A stretch of 64,000 nt of DNA, taken from positions 434,001 to 498,000 of the forward strand of contig NZ_CP139969.1 of NCBI RefSeq assembly GCF_034424645.1, in the 5' to 3' direction. The stretch comes from Bordetella avium. Its GTDB lineage: Bacteria > Pseudomonadota > Gammaproteobacteria > Burkholderiales > Burkholderiaceae_B. The translations under genes were made by a program, and so were the position numbers. Positions 37,309 through 46,313 of this stretch are shown here, one piece after another (the first letter of the stretch is position 1; the number at the start of each line of letters is the position of its first letter). A model generated the notes under the pieces. It had not been told where the DNA came from. It searched no databases and worked only from the letters and a program-made list of their open reading frames with translations.

Positions 37309-39795
37309 ATGCTGCGACATGTGCTTGCGCCACTTTTCGAGCCCCGTTCTCTCCTGATCGTGGCCGACCGCACGCTTCCGGCGACTTCGGTGTTGCCGGG
37401 GCCTTTGCGCGCCCGGGCAACGCTGGTGGACAGCCCGCCGGGCGAGGCCCCCGAGCTTCCCGAACGCTGCAATGGCCTCGAAGAAGGCGAGCGGGTCGAT
37501 CTAGCCCTGGTCTGTGTGTCGCCAGCCGTGCTGCCCGAAACGCTCAGAAGGCTCGAGAGGCTGGCGCCCCGTGCGCTCATTTTGCTGCCTCACGAGCTGC
37601 CCGATCCCTATCCGCGGGGCACGCTGGCGCTGTGCGAGGAATGGGCGCGCGCCCATCACTGCCAGTTGCTGGGTCCGCGTGCCTTCGGCGCGCAGCGCCC
37701 GCATGCCGGCCTGAATCTTAGCCAGCACCCGACACTGGCCCGCGCCGGGCGCGTGGCTCTGGTCGCGCAATCGCGCTCCATCATGGCGGCCGTCATGGAT
37801 TGGGCAGAAGACGTGCATATCGGTTTTTCCCTGGCGGTGTCGCTGGGCGACGAGGCCGTGTTGGGCATGTCCGAGGTGCTGGACTATCTGGCTAGCGATC
37901 CACGCACCGATAGCGTCGTCCTCTATCTTGAAGATATGGGTCCGGCGCGCGACTTCATGAGCGCCCTGCGGGCGGCGGCCAGCGTCAAGCCCGTCATCGT
38001 GCTCAAGGCCGGGCGCGGCGAAGAGGGGCCCGCCGACGCGGTGTTCGATGCTGCGCTGCGCCGTGCAGGCGCGGTGCGAGTACGTTATTTCGTGCAACTC
38101 TTCTCGGCGGTCAAGGTGTTGGGCTATGCGCGGCGTCCGCGTGGGCGCCGCGTGGCGCTGCTCTCCAATGGCAGCGGGCCGCCGCAATTGGCGCTGGATC
38201 TCATCGGCCCAGACGCCGCCGTGCTCAAGGCCGATTTGTCGCCCGCTACGCAGCGCGCCCTGGCTGCGCTGCTGGAGCCCGACGCGCAAACGCGGAATCC
38301 GGTCATCACCTATACCCCGCTGACACCCGAACTCCTGCAGCAATTGCTGGACTGCCTGATCGATGACGCGGGCGTGGACGGTGTACTGGTGCTGTTGGCG
38401 CCTGATGCGCTGGCCGACATGCCCGCCGTGGCCCGGCAGTTGGCCCAGTTGGCACCCAAGGCAAGAAAGCCTGTCGTGAGCTGTTTCATGGGGGATGCCG
38501 GCATGCGGCCTTTGCGGCGCATGCTCGACGATGCCGGCACCCCGGCGTTTCGCACCCCAGAGTCCGCCGCCGACGCCTTTGGCGTCCTGGCGACACATTA
38601 TTACAACCAGCAATTGCTGTTGCAGACACAGCCTCCGGAGGCGCCGGGCGGGCCGCCCGATATGGCGACGGCACGCGCCCTGCTCGCTCAGCTGCGCGAG
38701 CAGGGGCGGCGTGAACTCACAGAGTCTGAGTGCCGTGTGCTGCTGAAGGCTTTCCGTGTGCCGCTGCGCGACAGCCCGCTGGACCTGGGTTCAGGCGAGC
38801 CCGAGTCCCGGCCGATGGCGATCCGGGTGCGCACCGACAGCCGCTTCGGTCCCGTCATCCGTTTTGGCGCCGGCGGTTCCGATGCGCTCCTCTCTGTTGC
38901 CGAGCGCGGCATGGATCTGCCGCCGCTGAATAATTTTCTGGCGCGCAAGCTCATCGAGCGCAGCCGGATCTGGCGCCGGGTGCTGGCCGCCCAGGTCAGC
39001 AATGCCGCCACCGAGGCCTTGCAGCATGCCTTGGTGCAGGTTTCCGAGCTGGTCTCAGAGCTGCCGGATATCCAGTCCTTGGACATAGATCCGCTTTACG
39101 CCGGAGAAACGCAGTTACGGGCCGGCGGCCTGCGCATGACACTCACTGAGGCGCCGGCCTGTCCGGCGCCGCAGATCACGGGCTATACCCATATGGCCAT
39201 CCATCCCTATCCATCGCAACTGGTGCAGATGTGCAGTTTCGAGGATGGCACGCCCTGGGTGATCCGGCCCATACGGCCCGAAGACGGCGAACCGCTGCAA
39301 GCCTTCATTCGCGGTCTGTCGGAACGCTCGCGTTATATGCGATTCGTGTCCATGATGCGCGAACTGACGCCCCGCATGGTGGCGCGCTACACCCAGGTCG
39401 ATTACCACCGCGAACTCGCGCTGGTGGCGGCGACGCAAGTGCCCAACCCGGCCAACCGGGGGCATCCGCACGAGGTCATCATCGGTTTTGCCCATTATTT
39501 GCGCAATCCAGATGGGCGGGGCGCCGAGTATGCGCTGGTGATCGCCGACGACTGGCAGCGCAGAAAACTGGGCGGTCAGTTGATGACCGCCCTCATCAAG
39601 GCCGCGCGCGCGCAGGGGCTGGAATATATCGATGGCCTGGTGCTATCGACCAACCGGCCCATGCTTACGCTCATGACCCGGCTGGGTTTCACGAATGATC
39701 GTGACACCGATGACCCCTCGATGCGCCGCGTCTGGCTGACGCTGCGCCCGGACCCGGATGCCGAGATCAAGGCGGCGTCTCGCCCGCCCGACTAA
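37309..39795 (+). CDS. PatZ-like GNAT acetyltransferase with reduced acyl-CoA synthetase part
   Basis: An 828-residue protein with the PatZ layout: an N-terminal NDP-forming acyl-CoA synthetase-like region (CoA-binding MLRHVLAPLFEPRSLLIV, then RAGRVALVAQSRSIMAAVMDW), a vestigial ATP-grasp region, and a C-terminal GNAT domain from about residue 644 (WVIRPIRPEDGEPLQAFIRG to ADDWQRRKLGGQLMTALIKAA). PatZ acetylates enzyme lysines such as that of acetyl-CoA synthetase. Compared with PatZ, about 70 residues holding the ATP-grasp nucleotide lobe are missing near residue 490, so this part is probably only regulatory. The start at 37309 is the most PatZ-like; upstream in-frame codons extend the frame. 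Confidence 0.82.
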   Translation: MLRHVLAPLFEPRSLLIVADRTLPATSVLPGPLRARATLVDSPPGEAPELPERCNGLEEGERVDLALVCVSPAVLPETLRRLERLAPRALILLPHELPDPYPRGTLALCEEWARAHHCQLLGPRAFGAQRPHAGLNLSQHPTLARAGRVALVAQSRSIMAAVMDWAEDVHIGFSLAVSLGDEAVLGMSEVLDYLASDPRTDSVVLYLEDMGPARDFMSALRAAASVKPVIVLKAGRGEEGPADAVFDAALRRAGAVRVRYFVQLFSAVKVLGYARRPRGRRVALLSNGSGPPQLALDLIGPDAAVLKADLSPATQRALAALLEPDAQTRNPVITYTPLTPELLQQLLDCLIDDAGVDGVLVLLAPDALADMPAVARQLAQLAPKARKPVVSCFMGDAGMRPLRRMLDDAGTPAFRTPESAADAFGVLATHYYNQQLLLQTQPPEAPGGPPDMATARALLAQLREQGRRELTESECRVLLKAFRVPLRDSPLDLGSGEPESRPMAIRVRTDSRFGPVIRFGAGGSDALLSVAERGMDLPPLNNFLARKLIERSRIWRRVLAAQVSNAATEALQHALVQVSELVSELPDIQSLDIDPLYAGETQLRAGGLRMTLTEAPACPAPQITGYTHMAIHPYPSQLVQMCSFEDGTPWVIRPIRPEDGEPLQAFIRGLSERSRYMRFVSMMRELTPRMVARYTQVDYHRELALVAATQVPNPANRGHPHEVIIGFAHYLRNPDGRGAEYALVIADDWQRRKLGGQLMTALIKAARAQGLEYIDGLVLSTNRPMLTLMTRLGFTNDRDTDDPSMRRVWLTLRPDPDAEIKAASRPPD

Positions 39796-39799
39796 GGGG

Positions 39800-40465
39800 T
39801 TAGCGCAGGACGTCGCGCAGGAATGCGCCGATGTCCTCCACCTCTTCCATGCAGACGGAATGCGGCATGGGGTAGGTGCGCCATTGCACCGGGTAACCGA
39901 GGCTTTGCAGCTTGTCTCGGCTCGCCTCGGCGCGGGGCAGCGCCACGACCGGATCGTGCAGGCCGTGCGCCAGGAAAATCGGCGTTTCGGCATTGGCAGG
40001 CAGGCGTTCTGCCTCTGCGCTATCGATAAGGGGCAAATAGCCAGAAAGCCCGACGACCCCGGCCAGCCGTTCGGGCAGGCGTAGGCTGATATGCAGCACC
40101 ATCGCGCAGCCCTGAGAAAAACCGGCCAATACGATACGGGAGGTCGGGATGCCGCGCGCGTTTTCACGAGCAATCAATTGCCGAATCGCTGCTTCCGAGG
40201 CGCGAATGCCCTGGGCGTCTTCCTGGCGCACCAAGTCCATGACCAGGATGTCATACCAGGAACGCATGGCCATGCCGCCATTGATCGTGACCGGCGCGAC
40301 CGGGGCGTTCGGGAAAATAAAGCGCACCGGCGTCTGTAAGCGCAATTCCGGCACGATGGGCAGGAAATCATTGCCATCGGCGCCCAGCCCATGCATCCAG
40401 ATCACGGTATGAGCCGGATTGGCGCCCGTATCGACTTCAATGCATTCCAACAGGTCTTGACTCAT
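39800..40465 (-). CDS. Carboxylesterase/phospholipase, alpha/beta hydrolase
   Basis: A 221-residue alpha/beta hydrolase of the YpfH/EstB-like carboxylesterase group. The oxyanion segment is VIWMHGLGADGNDF, the nucleophile serine is in LAGFSQGCAM near residue 115, and the aspartate and histidine lie in HGLHDPVVA and YPMPHSVCMEE. Proteins of this type hydrolyse small acyl esters or lysophospholipids. It is 7 bp downstream of darP on the same strand, so probably co-transcribed. Confidence 0.88.
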   Translation of the reverse strand: MSQDLLECIEVDTGANPAHTVIWMHGLGADGNDFLPIVPELRLQTPVRFIFPNAPVAPVTINGGMAMRSWYDILVMDLVRQEDAQGIRASEAAIRQLIARENARGIPTSRIVLAGFSQGCAMVLHISLRLPERLAGVVGLSGYLPLIDSAEAERLPANAETPIFLAHGLHDPVVALPRAEASRDKLQSLGYPVQWRTYPMPHSVCMEEVEDIGAFLRDVLR

Positions 40466-40472
40466 GGGGCGC

Positions 40473-41027
40473 TCATTGAGTGAGAGATTTGAGCGCCTGA
40501 AACAGGGCCCGGTATTGTTTGCGCTGAGGCTCCTGGCCCTGCAACAGGGCGGCGTTTTGCTGCGCTTCCTTGCGGGCGGCGCGAATCACGGCCCGCAGAT
40601 GCTGCACATCCGCGCCAGGATAGCGCGACAGCAGTTCGGTCAAGGCCTCGTCGTCCGCGATCAGCCGTTCGCGCAGCCCCTCCAGACGGTGCATGGCGGC
40701 AGTTTCCTCGCGCGAGCCGTTTTCCCAGACATCCAATTGACGGCGGATGTCATCAGCGGGGGCGGCGCGCATCAGTTTGCCCACAAAGTGGATCTGGCGG
40801 CGCCGGCCTTCGCGGCCGGTGGTGCGCTGAGCGGTGCGGATCGCTTCGTAAAGCCGCTCTTCGAGCGGCAACTGGCGCAGCCGCTCGGGGGATAGCTCGA
40901 TCAGTTGCTTTCCCAGATCCAGCAGCGCGTGCATCTCGCGCTTGACCTGGGACTTGCTGGGCCGGTCGTAGCCATTTTCATCGTAGCCGTCGTCGTCGAC
41001 GGGAATTTCGGTATCGGGAATGCTCAT
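40473..41027 (-). CDS. darP: Ribosome-associated protein DarP (YjgA)
   Basis: A 184-residue DUF615 protein, known as YjgA/DarP, which associates with late 50S ribosomal precursors and aids large-subunit assembly. [24 protein letters not shown] and [29 protein letters not shown] are typical. It is divergent from pmbA across 58 bp, the common arrangement in proteobacteria. Confidence 0.93.
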   Translation of the reverse strand: MSIPDTEIPVDDDGYDENGYDRPSKSQVKREMHALLDLGKQLIELSPERLRQLPLEERLYEAIRTAQRTTGREGRRRQIHFVGKLMRAAPADDIRRQLDVWENGSREETAAMHRLEGLRERLIADDEALTELLSRYPGADVQHLRAVIRAARKEAQQNAALLQGQEPQRKQYRALFQALKSLTQ

Positions 41028-41085
41028 GGGACACTGCTAAAAGACGGACTTGGCTATGATAACCGTCTCTGCAAATTGGACAGCA

Positions 41086-42450
41086 ATGGTCACTTCTTCC
41101 TCCTCCCTGCCGATCGCCGCCAATCACGCGCGCTTTTCCGAACTCGTTGAACAGGTGCTGGCTTATGCCCGCCAGGTCGGCGCGAGCGACGCAGTCGCTG
41201 AAGTCTCGGAAAGCCTGGGGCTGTCGGTGTCTGTGCGCAAAAACGATATCGAGACGGTCGAACAGACGCGCGACCGCTCACTGGACTTGACGGTCTACGC
41301 CGGCCAAAGTCGGGGGTCGGCGTCTACGTCGGATTTTTCCGAGGCGGCGCTGCGGCAGACTGTCGAGGCGGCTTGGCATATTGCCCGCCATACGGCCGCT
41401 GACACGGCGGCCGGCCTGCCCGATGTCGAGATGTTGGCTACCGAGCACCCGGATCTGGATCTGCATCATCCCTGGGCCATCGGCACAGAGGCCGCCGCCG
41501 AGCTGGCGCTGCGCGGCGAACGCGCTGCCCGAGACGTTGACAGCCGCATCACCAATACCGATGGCGCGGGCGTCAACACCTACGAAGGCCAGTTTGTCAT
41601 GGGCAACACCCGCGGCTTTCTGGGCGGTTATGCCTATAGCCGCCACAGCCTGTCGGTCGCGCCCATCGCCGGCCGGGGCGAGCGTATGCAGCGGGATTAT
41701 TGGTACACCTCCGAGCGCGATCCTGCCTTGCTGGCCTCCCCGGAGGCGGTCGGCCGCTATGCTGCGCAACGCACCTTGTCGCGTTTGTCGGCGCGTCGTC
41801 TGCGCACGACCAAGGCGCCGGTGCTTTTTGAAGCGCCCTTGGCCTTGGGGCTGCTGGGCGCTTTCACCCAGGCCGCCAGTGGGGGGGCGCTGTACCGCAA
41901 GGCCAGTTTCCTGGTCGATGCGCTGGGCAAACCAGTCTTTGCCGACCATATCGACGTGCTGGAAGATCCGCATGTGCGCGGCGCCATGGGCTCTTCGCCC
42001 TTCGACGATGAAGGGGTGCGCACCCAAGCCCGCCGTGTCGTTGCGGCCGGCGCCCTGGAGGGATATTTCCTGTCCTCGTATACGGCGCGCAAACTGGGCA
42101 TGAGCACGACCGGCAATGCCGGCGGGTCGCATAACCTGACCCTGACCTCGCGCCTGACCCGTCCGGATGATGATTTCCGCGCCATGCTCAAAAAGCTCGG
42201 TACCGGCTTGCTGGTCACCGAACTCATCGGCCAGGGCGTCAACTACCTGACTGGCGATTATTCGCGCGGGGCTTTCGGCTATTGGGTCGAAAACGGCGAA
42301 ATCCAGCATGCCGTAGAAGAAATCACCATCGCGGGCAATCTGGCGGAAATGTTCCGCCAGATTGTTGCCGTCGGGGCGGACACCTTGTCGCGTGGCACCA
42401 AGTCCAGCGGTTCTATCCTGATCGAGCAAATGTCCATCGCGGGCGTCTGA
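41086..42450 (+). CDS. pmbA: Metalloprotease-like PmbA (TldE)
   Basis: PmbA/TldE, 454 residues, partner of TldD in a heterodimeric protease that processes peptides such as microcin B17 and the CcdA antitoxin. Visible segments are ASDAVAEVSESLGLSVSVR at the N-terminus, NTDGAGVNTYEG, and the C-terminal TGNAGGSHNLTL and GQGVNYLTGDYSRGAFGYWVENGEI. PmbA lacks the zinc motif of TldD, as expected. I placed the start at the ATG at 41086, preceded by GGA; 41056 is an alternative. tldD is not in this window. Confidence 0.94.
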   Translation: MVTSSSSLPIAANHARFSELVEQVLAYARQVGASDAVAEVSESLGLSVSVRKNDIETVEQTRDRSLDLTVYAGQSRGSASTSDFSEAALRQTVEAAWHIARHTAADTAAGLPDVEMLATEHPDLDLHHPWAIGTEAAAELALRGERAARDVDSRITNTDGAGVNTYEGQFVMGNTRGFLGGYAYSRHSLSVAPIAGRGERMQRDYWYTSERDPALLASPEAVGRYAAQRTLSRLSARRLRTTKAPVLFEAPLALGLLGAFTQAASGGALYRKASFLVDALGKPVFADHIDVLEDPHVRGAMGSSPFDDEGVRTQARRVVAAGALEGYFLSSYTARKLGMSTTGNAGGSHNLTLTSRLTRPDDDFRAMLKKLGTGLLVTELIGQGVNYLTGDYSRGAFGYWVENGEIQHAVEEITIAGNLAEMFRQIVAVGADTLSRGTKSSGSILIEQMSIAGV

Positions 42451-42460
42451 ATCCGCAGCC

Positions 42461-42522
42461 GGCCTGCCTGTTTTTAAAGGAAGTTTCCTCGCATTATCGG
42501 GGGGATGGCCGGCAGACAGGCC
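42461..42522. repeat. Imperfect inverted repeat after pmbA
   Basis: GGCCTGCCTG at 42461-42470 and CAGACAGGCC at 42513-42522 pair at 9 of 10 positions, with a 42-bp spacer that includes TTTTTAAAGG. It may be a weak terminator or part of the tandem-repeat region that follows. Confidence 0.4.
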
Positions 42523-42552
42523 CTGTGCACAGCGATTAACCTTCTCAAGATA

Positions 42553-42659
42553 GGTGCCCTGAGCTGGGTGCCCTGAGCTGGGTGCCCTGAGCTGGGTGCC
42601 CTGAGCTGGGTGCCCTGAGCTGGGTGCCCTGAGCTGGGTGCCCTGAGCTGGGTGCCCTG
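42553..42659. repeat. Perfect 14-bp tandem repeat, seven full copies
   Basis: GGTGCCCTGAGCTG is repeated seven times without a mismatch (42553-42650) and followed by a 9-bp partial copy. It ends 27 bp before the earliest ATG of the FkbM gene. All three plus-strand frames meet TGA within the tract, so it is not translated as part of the FkbM protein. Perfect repeats of this kind change copy number by slippage, which could vary the distance between promoter and gene. Confidence 0.93.
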
Positions 42660-42686
42660 GAAGCTCACATTGCGTCTGCGTGATGA

Positions 42687-43925
42687 ATGGCAGGGCTGTT
42701 ACAAGGGCTTGCTGTCATGACGGTCAGAGATTGGGCGCAGTGGTACGCGCTGGGCGAGGAACGCCTGCAATTCATTCGTCAGCTCGAAGGTTTTTATGTG
42801 TTGGTGCATGGCGGCGCCAGCATAACAACCCGGGCGCATCATCATTTATTGTCGCCCCGTTATCGTGATGACCCGCGGTTTCTGGGTTATTGCCTCATTG
42901 GAGAAGGGTTTTTTTGTCCCTGGCTGAGGGAGGTGCGCTGGCCCGGCGAAGGGCAGTACCTGTCTTTGCCGGATGTGTTGCAAAAACAGATGCGCAGTGG
43001 CGGGAAGATAGGCTTGCTGACCTTCAGCGGTACTTCAGAAGAAGACGCACTCTTGCGCCGCTTCAAGCCCTGGAGCTTCGATTATCTGGCTTATCTGGCC
43101 GAGCGCGATCTTCCTTTTTTGTATGGGCCTTTGCAGAAAGAGCGCGAGTTCATACGGGCCAATCTGGATCGCTATCTGCAATTGGTCAGTGCGATGGACC
43201 TGCGTTCGCAAGAAACCATGTATGCCCGCCTGGCGGCAACCTTCAGCCTGGATCGGCAGCCATTGATGCGAACCCTGACCCCTTTCTCGCATATGTATTT
43301 CAATCCGGTCAACGAGGACGACTCCTTTGTGCCCAAACCCCGGGAAAACTATGTCGATGTGGGCGCCACGCAAGGCAGCGAGCTGTTGAGGTTCATCAGC
43401 TTGGTCCAGGACGTCGAAGGCTCCCGTTTCTGGGCTATCGAACCCAATGCGGTTGATTACGCCCTTCTCAAGCAGCTTCGTTTTTTTGCGTCGTTTCGCC
43501 CGTTGCGCGTGATTGTCAGCGACCGAAATCAGGAGGGCTTGGCTTTTTTCACCGATCCCGGGTGCCGGGATGGGTCGCGTTTGGTGTCGGACAACACGGA
43601 CCCAGCCTGGCTTGCAGCGAATGCCGCACATATCGAGCGGCTTCCCTGCGTCACACTCGATACGCAGGTGCAGGAGCCCATCACGTTTCTGAAAGTGGAT
43701 GTTGAGGGGGCGGAGTTAAGCGTCCTGCGCGGCGCGACACGCCACGTGAGCCAACCCGAGTGTCGTATCGCGGTGGCTGCCTACCATTATCCGCAAGATG
43801 TTCTCGAACTCGCGGATTTTTTTGTCGGTCTAGGCCGCAAGCGCCTGCGTTTGCGGCAGCACGACCCCTCGCTTTGGGATCTGATTCTTTATGTGGATGA
43901 CGTAGAGGGCGACGGCGCGGGCTGA
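42687..43925 (+). CDS. FkbM family methyltransferase
   Basis: A 412-residue SAM-dependent methyltransferase. The N-terminal ~200 residues (MTVRDWAQWYALGEERLQF through LLTFSGTSEEDALLRRFKPW) are not a family I recognise. The C-terminal half has the FkbM motifs NYVDVGATQGSELLRF near residue 220, WAIEPN, and FLKVDVEGAELSVLRGA near residue 336. FkbM enzymes methylate sugars or polyketides, often in surface glycans. The ATG at 42717 (MTVRDW) with AAGGG upstream is an equally good start. A 14-bp tandem repeat lies directly upstream. The gene stands alone. Confidence 0.85.
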   Translation: MAGLLQGLAVMTVRDWAQWYALGEERLQFIRQLEGFYVLVHGGASITTRAHHHLLSPRYRDDPRFLGYCLIGEGFFCPWLREVRWPGEGQYLSLPDVLQKQMRSGGKIGLLTFSGTSEEDALLRRFKPWSFDYLAYLAERDLPFLYGPLQKEREFIRANLDRYLQLVSAMDLRSQETMYARLAATFSLDRQPLMRTLTPFSHMYFNPVNEDDSFVPKPRENYVDVGATQGSELLRFISLVQDVEGSRFWAIEPNAVDYALLKQLRFFASFRPLRVIVSDRNQEGLAFFTDPGCRDGSRLVSDNTDPAWLAANAAHIERLPCVTLDTQVQEPITFLKVDVEGAELSVLRGATRHVSQPECRIAVAAYHYPQDVLELADFFVGLGRKRLRLRQHDPSLWDLILYVDDVEGDGAG

Positions 43926-44015
43926 ATGCATTGGCTTCAGCCGGTGGCAGGGATCTGGGGCGGTGGCTGCGTGTAATATCCAACGCAGGACTGATTGAGC
44001 CAAGGGAGCCATCGC

Positions 44016-45095
44016 ATGCAACGTCGTTCGTTCTTGAAGCAGGCAGGCCTGGCCGCGGGCGGTGCCGTGGTCGCGGCCCCTGTGTTTGCTCAGGATGCGC
44101 CTGCGATCAATTGGCGGCTGGCGTCCAGCTTTGGCCCAGCGCTGGATATTCTGTTTGGAGCGGGAGAGGTCTTTTGCAAATATGTCGGCGAGGCCACGGG
44201 CGGTAAATTCCGCATCCGCCAGTCAGCAGCGGGGGAGATTGCGCCCGCGCTTGGCGTCTTTGACGCGGTCAGCGCTGCAACGGTCGAATGCGGCCATAGT
44301 TTCTCTGCTTTCTATATAGCCAAAGAGGCCGCTTTCAGTTTCGATACGGCCGTGCCTTTCGGCCTGAACGCCCGTCAGATGAATGCGTGGATGTTTGACG
44401 GCGATGGGCTCAAGCTCACGCGGGACCTGTTCAAGCCGCACAAAATCCTGAATTTGCCGCTGGGCAACACGGGTGTGCAGATGGGCGGCTGGTATCGTAA
44501 AGCCATCAAGTCCCCTGCCGATCTGAAGGGCCTGAAAATGCAGGTGTCGGGCCTGGGTGGCGATGTGCTGGCCCGTTTGGGGGTGGTTCCTCAGGATCTG
44601 GCGGCGGCCGATCTGCGGCCCGCGCTGGAAAAAGGGGAGTTGGACGCCTTGTCGCTTATCGGCCCCTATGATGACGAAAAACAGAATCTTGGTCACCACG
44701 CTTGGTACTACTACTACCCGGGCTGGTGGCAAGGGGGGCCTCAGGCCTCCCTGTATATGAATGAAGATGCCTGGGGTAAATTGCCCAAGCGCTATCAGGC
44801 GGCCATCGAGTCGGCCAGCCGTGCGGCGCATATGGCTGTGCTAACCCGCTATGACGCCCAGAATCCGGCGGCCTTGCGCCGGCTCATTGCCGGCGGCGCG
44901 CAAGTGCGTCCTTTCCCGCGCTCCGTGCTCGATGATGCCTATGATGCGGCGTTGCAAATGTATCAGTCCTTCTGTGCGCAGAACCCCAGGTTCAAGGCGG
45001 TGCACGACCCTTATATGGCCTTTCGCGACGACGTGCTTCCCTGGTTCCGCATCGAGAGCAGCTATGAACAGTATCTCGGCGTGCGCCGGACCTGA
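44016..45095 (+). CDS. TRAP transporter solute-binding protein, DctP family
   Basis: A 359-residue periplasmic binding protein. The N-terminus MQRRSFLKQAGLAAGGAVVAAP is a Tat signal (R-R-S-F-L-K), cleaved near APVFA-QD. The mature protein resembles TakP-type DctP proteins that bind 2-oxoacids or similar carboxylates (GNTGVQMGGWYRKAIKSPADLKGLKMQ, then DLRPALEKGELDALSLIGPYDD). AAGGGAG precedes the start. No dctQ or dctM membrane gene lies nearby, so it must use a transporter encoded elsewhere or act as a sensor or scavenger. Confidence 0.9.
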   Translation: MQRRSFLKQAGLAAGGAVVAAPVFAQDAPAINWRLASSFGPALDILFGAGEVFCKYVGEATGGKFRIRQSAAGEIAPALGVFDAVSAATVECGHSFSAFYIAKEAAFSFDTAVPFGLNARQMNAWMFDGDGLKLTRDLFKPHKILNLPLGNTGVQMGGWYRKAIKSPADLKGLKMQVSGLGGDVLARLGVVPQDLAAADLRPALEKGELDALSLIGPYDDEKQNLGHHAWYYYYPGWWQGGPQASLYMNEDAWGKLPKRYQAAIESASRAAHMAVLTRYDAQNPAALRRLIAGGAQVRPFPRSVLDDAYDAALQMYQSFCAQNPRFKAVHDPYMAFRDDVLPWFRIESSYEQYLGVRRT

Positions 45096-45114
45096 GGCCG
45101 GGTCGGGCGGATAC

Positions 45115-45145
45115 TTGCACAATATTTGAGCAGCCGTGCTAAACT
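45115..45145 (+). promoter_or_regulatory. Promoter of rplM-rpsI
   Basis: TTGCAC at 45115-45120 and TAAACT at 45140-45145 with a 19-bp spacer, and TGC before the -10 as an extended element. It lies about 195 bp before rplM, leaving a long untranslated leader. No L13-type control element could be identified by eye. Confidence 0.5.
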
Positions 45146-45341
45146 AGTGAGCTTTCCCTTTATTTGGCTTTTGCCTTGAGGCATGTGAAGAGCATGTCGA
45201 GCAGGCGGCAACACGGTCAAATATCACTGCCATGACCCTTGTACGGGCGGTTAATAACGCTTAGACGGGGCCTATGGGGTGGCCGGGAAAGAACCCAGCC
45301 AGGCGTTCTGGCGGGCAACTCTCTACATGTTAGGAACCATC

Positions 45342-45770
45342 ATGAAGACCTTTGTGGCCAAGCCGCATGAAGTCACGCGTGACTGGTTTGTGATCGACGC
45401 CAAGGGCAAAGTCCTCGGTCGTGTGGCCAGCGAAGTCGCACGCCGTCTGCGCGGTAAGCACAAACCTGAATTCACGCCGCACGTTGACACTGGCGATTAC
45501 ATCGTCATTATCAATGCTGCCGATATCGTTGTTACGGGTAAGAAGTCGCAAGACAAGAAGTACTTCCGTCACACCACCTACCCGGGCGGTATCCGCGAAA
45601 CGAACTTCGAGAAAATGCAAGAGCGTTTTCCCGGCCGCGCCATCCAGAAGGCTGTCAAGGGCATGCTGCCCAAGGGTCCGCTGGGCTACGCCATGATCAA
45701 GAAACTCAAGGTGTACGCTGGTGCCGAGCATCCGCACACCGCTCAGCAGCCCAAGCCGCTGGATCTCTAA
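45342..45770 (+). CDS. rplM: 50S ribosomal protein L13
   Basis: L13, 142 residues, an early-assembling large-subunit protein. It begins [20 protein letters not shown] and includes [19 protein letters not shown] and [18 protein letters not shown]. The ATG at 45342 is preceded by AGGA and gives the usual length; earlier in-frame codons are part of the leader. rpsI follows after 9 bp. Confidence 0.97.
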   Translation: MKTFVAKPHEVTRDWFVIDAKGKVLGRVASEVARRLRGKHKPEFTPHVDTGDYIVIINAADIVVTGKKSQDKKYFRHTTYPGGIRETNFEKMQERFPGRAIQKAVKGMLPKGPLGYAMIKKLKVYAGAEHPHTAQQPKPLDL

Positions 45771-45779
45771 GGAATCGCC

Positions 45780-46172
45780 ATGATCGGTAACTGGAACTAC
45801 GGAACCGGCCGTCGCAAAACCTCGGTGGCTCGTGTTTTCATCAAGAAGGGTACGGGCAAGATCGTCGTCAACGGCAAGCCCGTCGACGAGTTTTTCGCTC
45901 GCGAAACCGGCCGCATGGTTGTGCGCCAGCCCCTGGCTCTGACTGGCCACCTCGAATCGTTCGACATCAAAGTCAACGTGATCGGCGGTGGTGAAACCGG
46001 CCAGGCCGGTGCAGTCCGTCACGGCATCACGCGTGCCCTGATCGACTACGACGCGACCCTGAAGCCGGCGCTGTCGCAAGCGGGCTTTGTCACGCGTGAC
46101 GCCCGTGAAGTTGAACGTAAGAAGGTCGGTCTGCGCAAAGCACGCCGCCGGAAGCAGTTCAGCAAGCGTTAA
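45780..46172 (+). CDS. rpsI: 30S ribosomal protein S9
   Basis: S9, 130 residues, a small-subunit head protein whose C-terminal tail reaches the P-site t[24 protein letters not shown] at the start and the C-terminal [18 protein letters not shown] are typical, including the terminal K-R. AAGGAATCGCC lies before the ATG. It forms an operon with rplM and is followed by a terminator. Confidence 0.97.
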   Translation: MIGNWNYGTGRRKTSVARVFIKKGTGKIVVNGKPVDEFFARETGRMVVRQPLALTGHLESFDIKVNVIGGGETGQAGAVRHGITRALIDYDATLKPALSQAGFVTRDAREVERKKVGLRKARRRKQFSKR

Positions 46173-46183
46173 TCGCTGTATGC

Positions 46184-46215
46184 AAAAAGGCCGCGCAAGC
46201 GGTCTTTTTGTTTTT
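46184..46215 (+). terminator. Terminator after rplM-rpsI
   Basis: AAAAAGGCCGC and GCGGTCTTTTT flank a GCAA loop and are followed by GTTTTT. The core stem is 4 perfect pairs extended by a mostly A-T stem. Confidence 0.8.
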
Positions 46216-46313
46216 CGGCCCGTCCTGTCGCAGGGCGGGCCGTTGTCTATGCGCGACCAGCGATACAATTCACTTAGGCAGAACACCCCGCGCCCCAAAT
46301 CAGGAAATAGCTC

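Noticed and set aside
42553..42659. CRISPR array
   Set aside because: The units are directly adjacent with no spacers and are only 14 bp long.
42474..42668. 64-codon minus-strand frame through the 14-bp repeat
   Set aside because: It is open only because the repeat lacks stops in that direction; no ribosome site and no family likeness.
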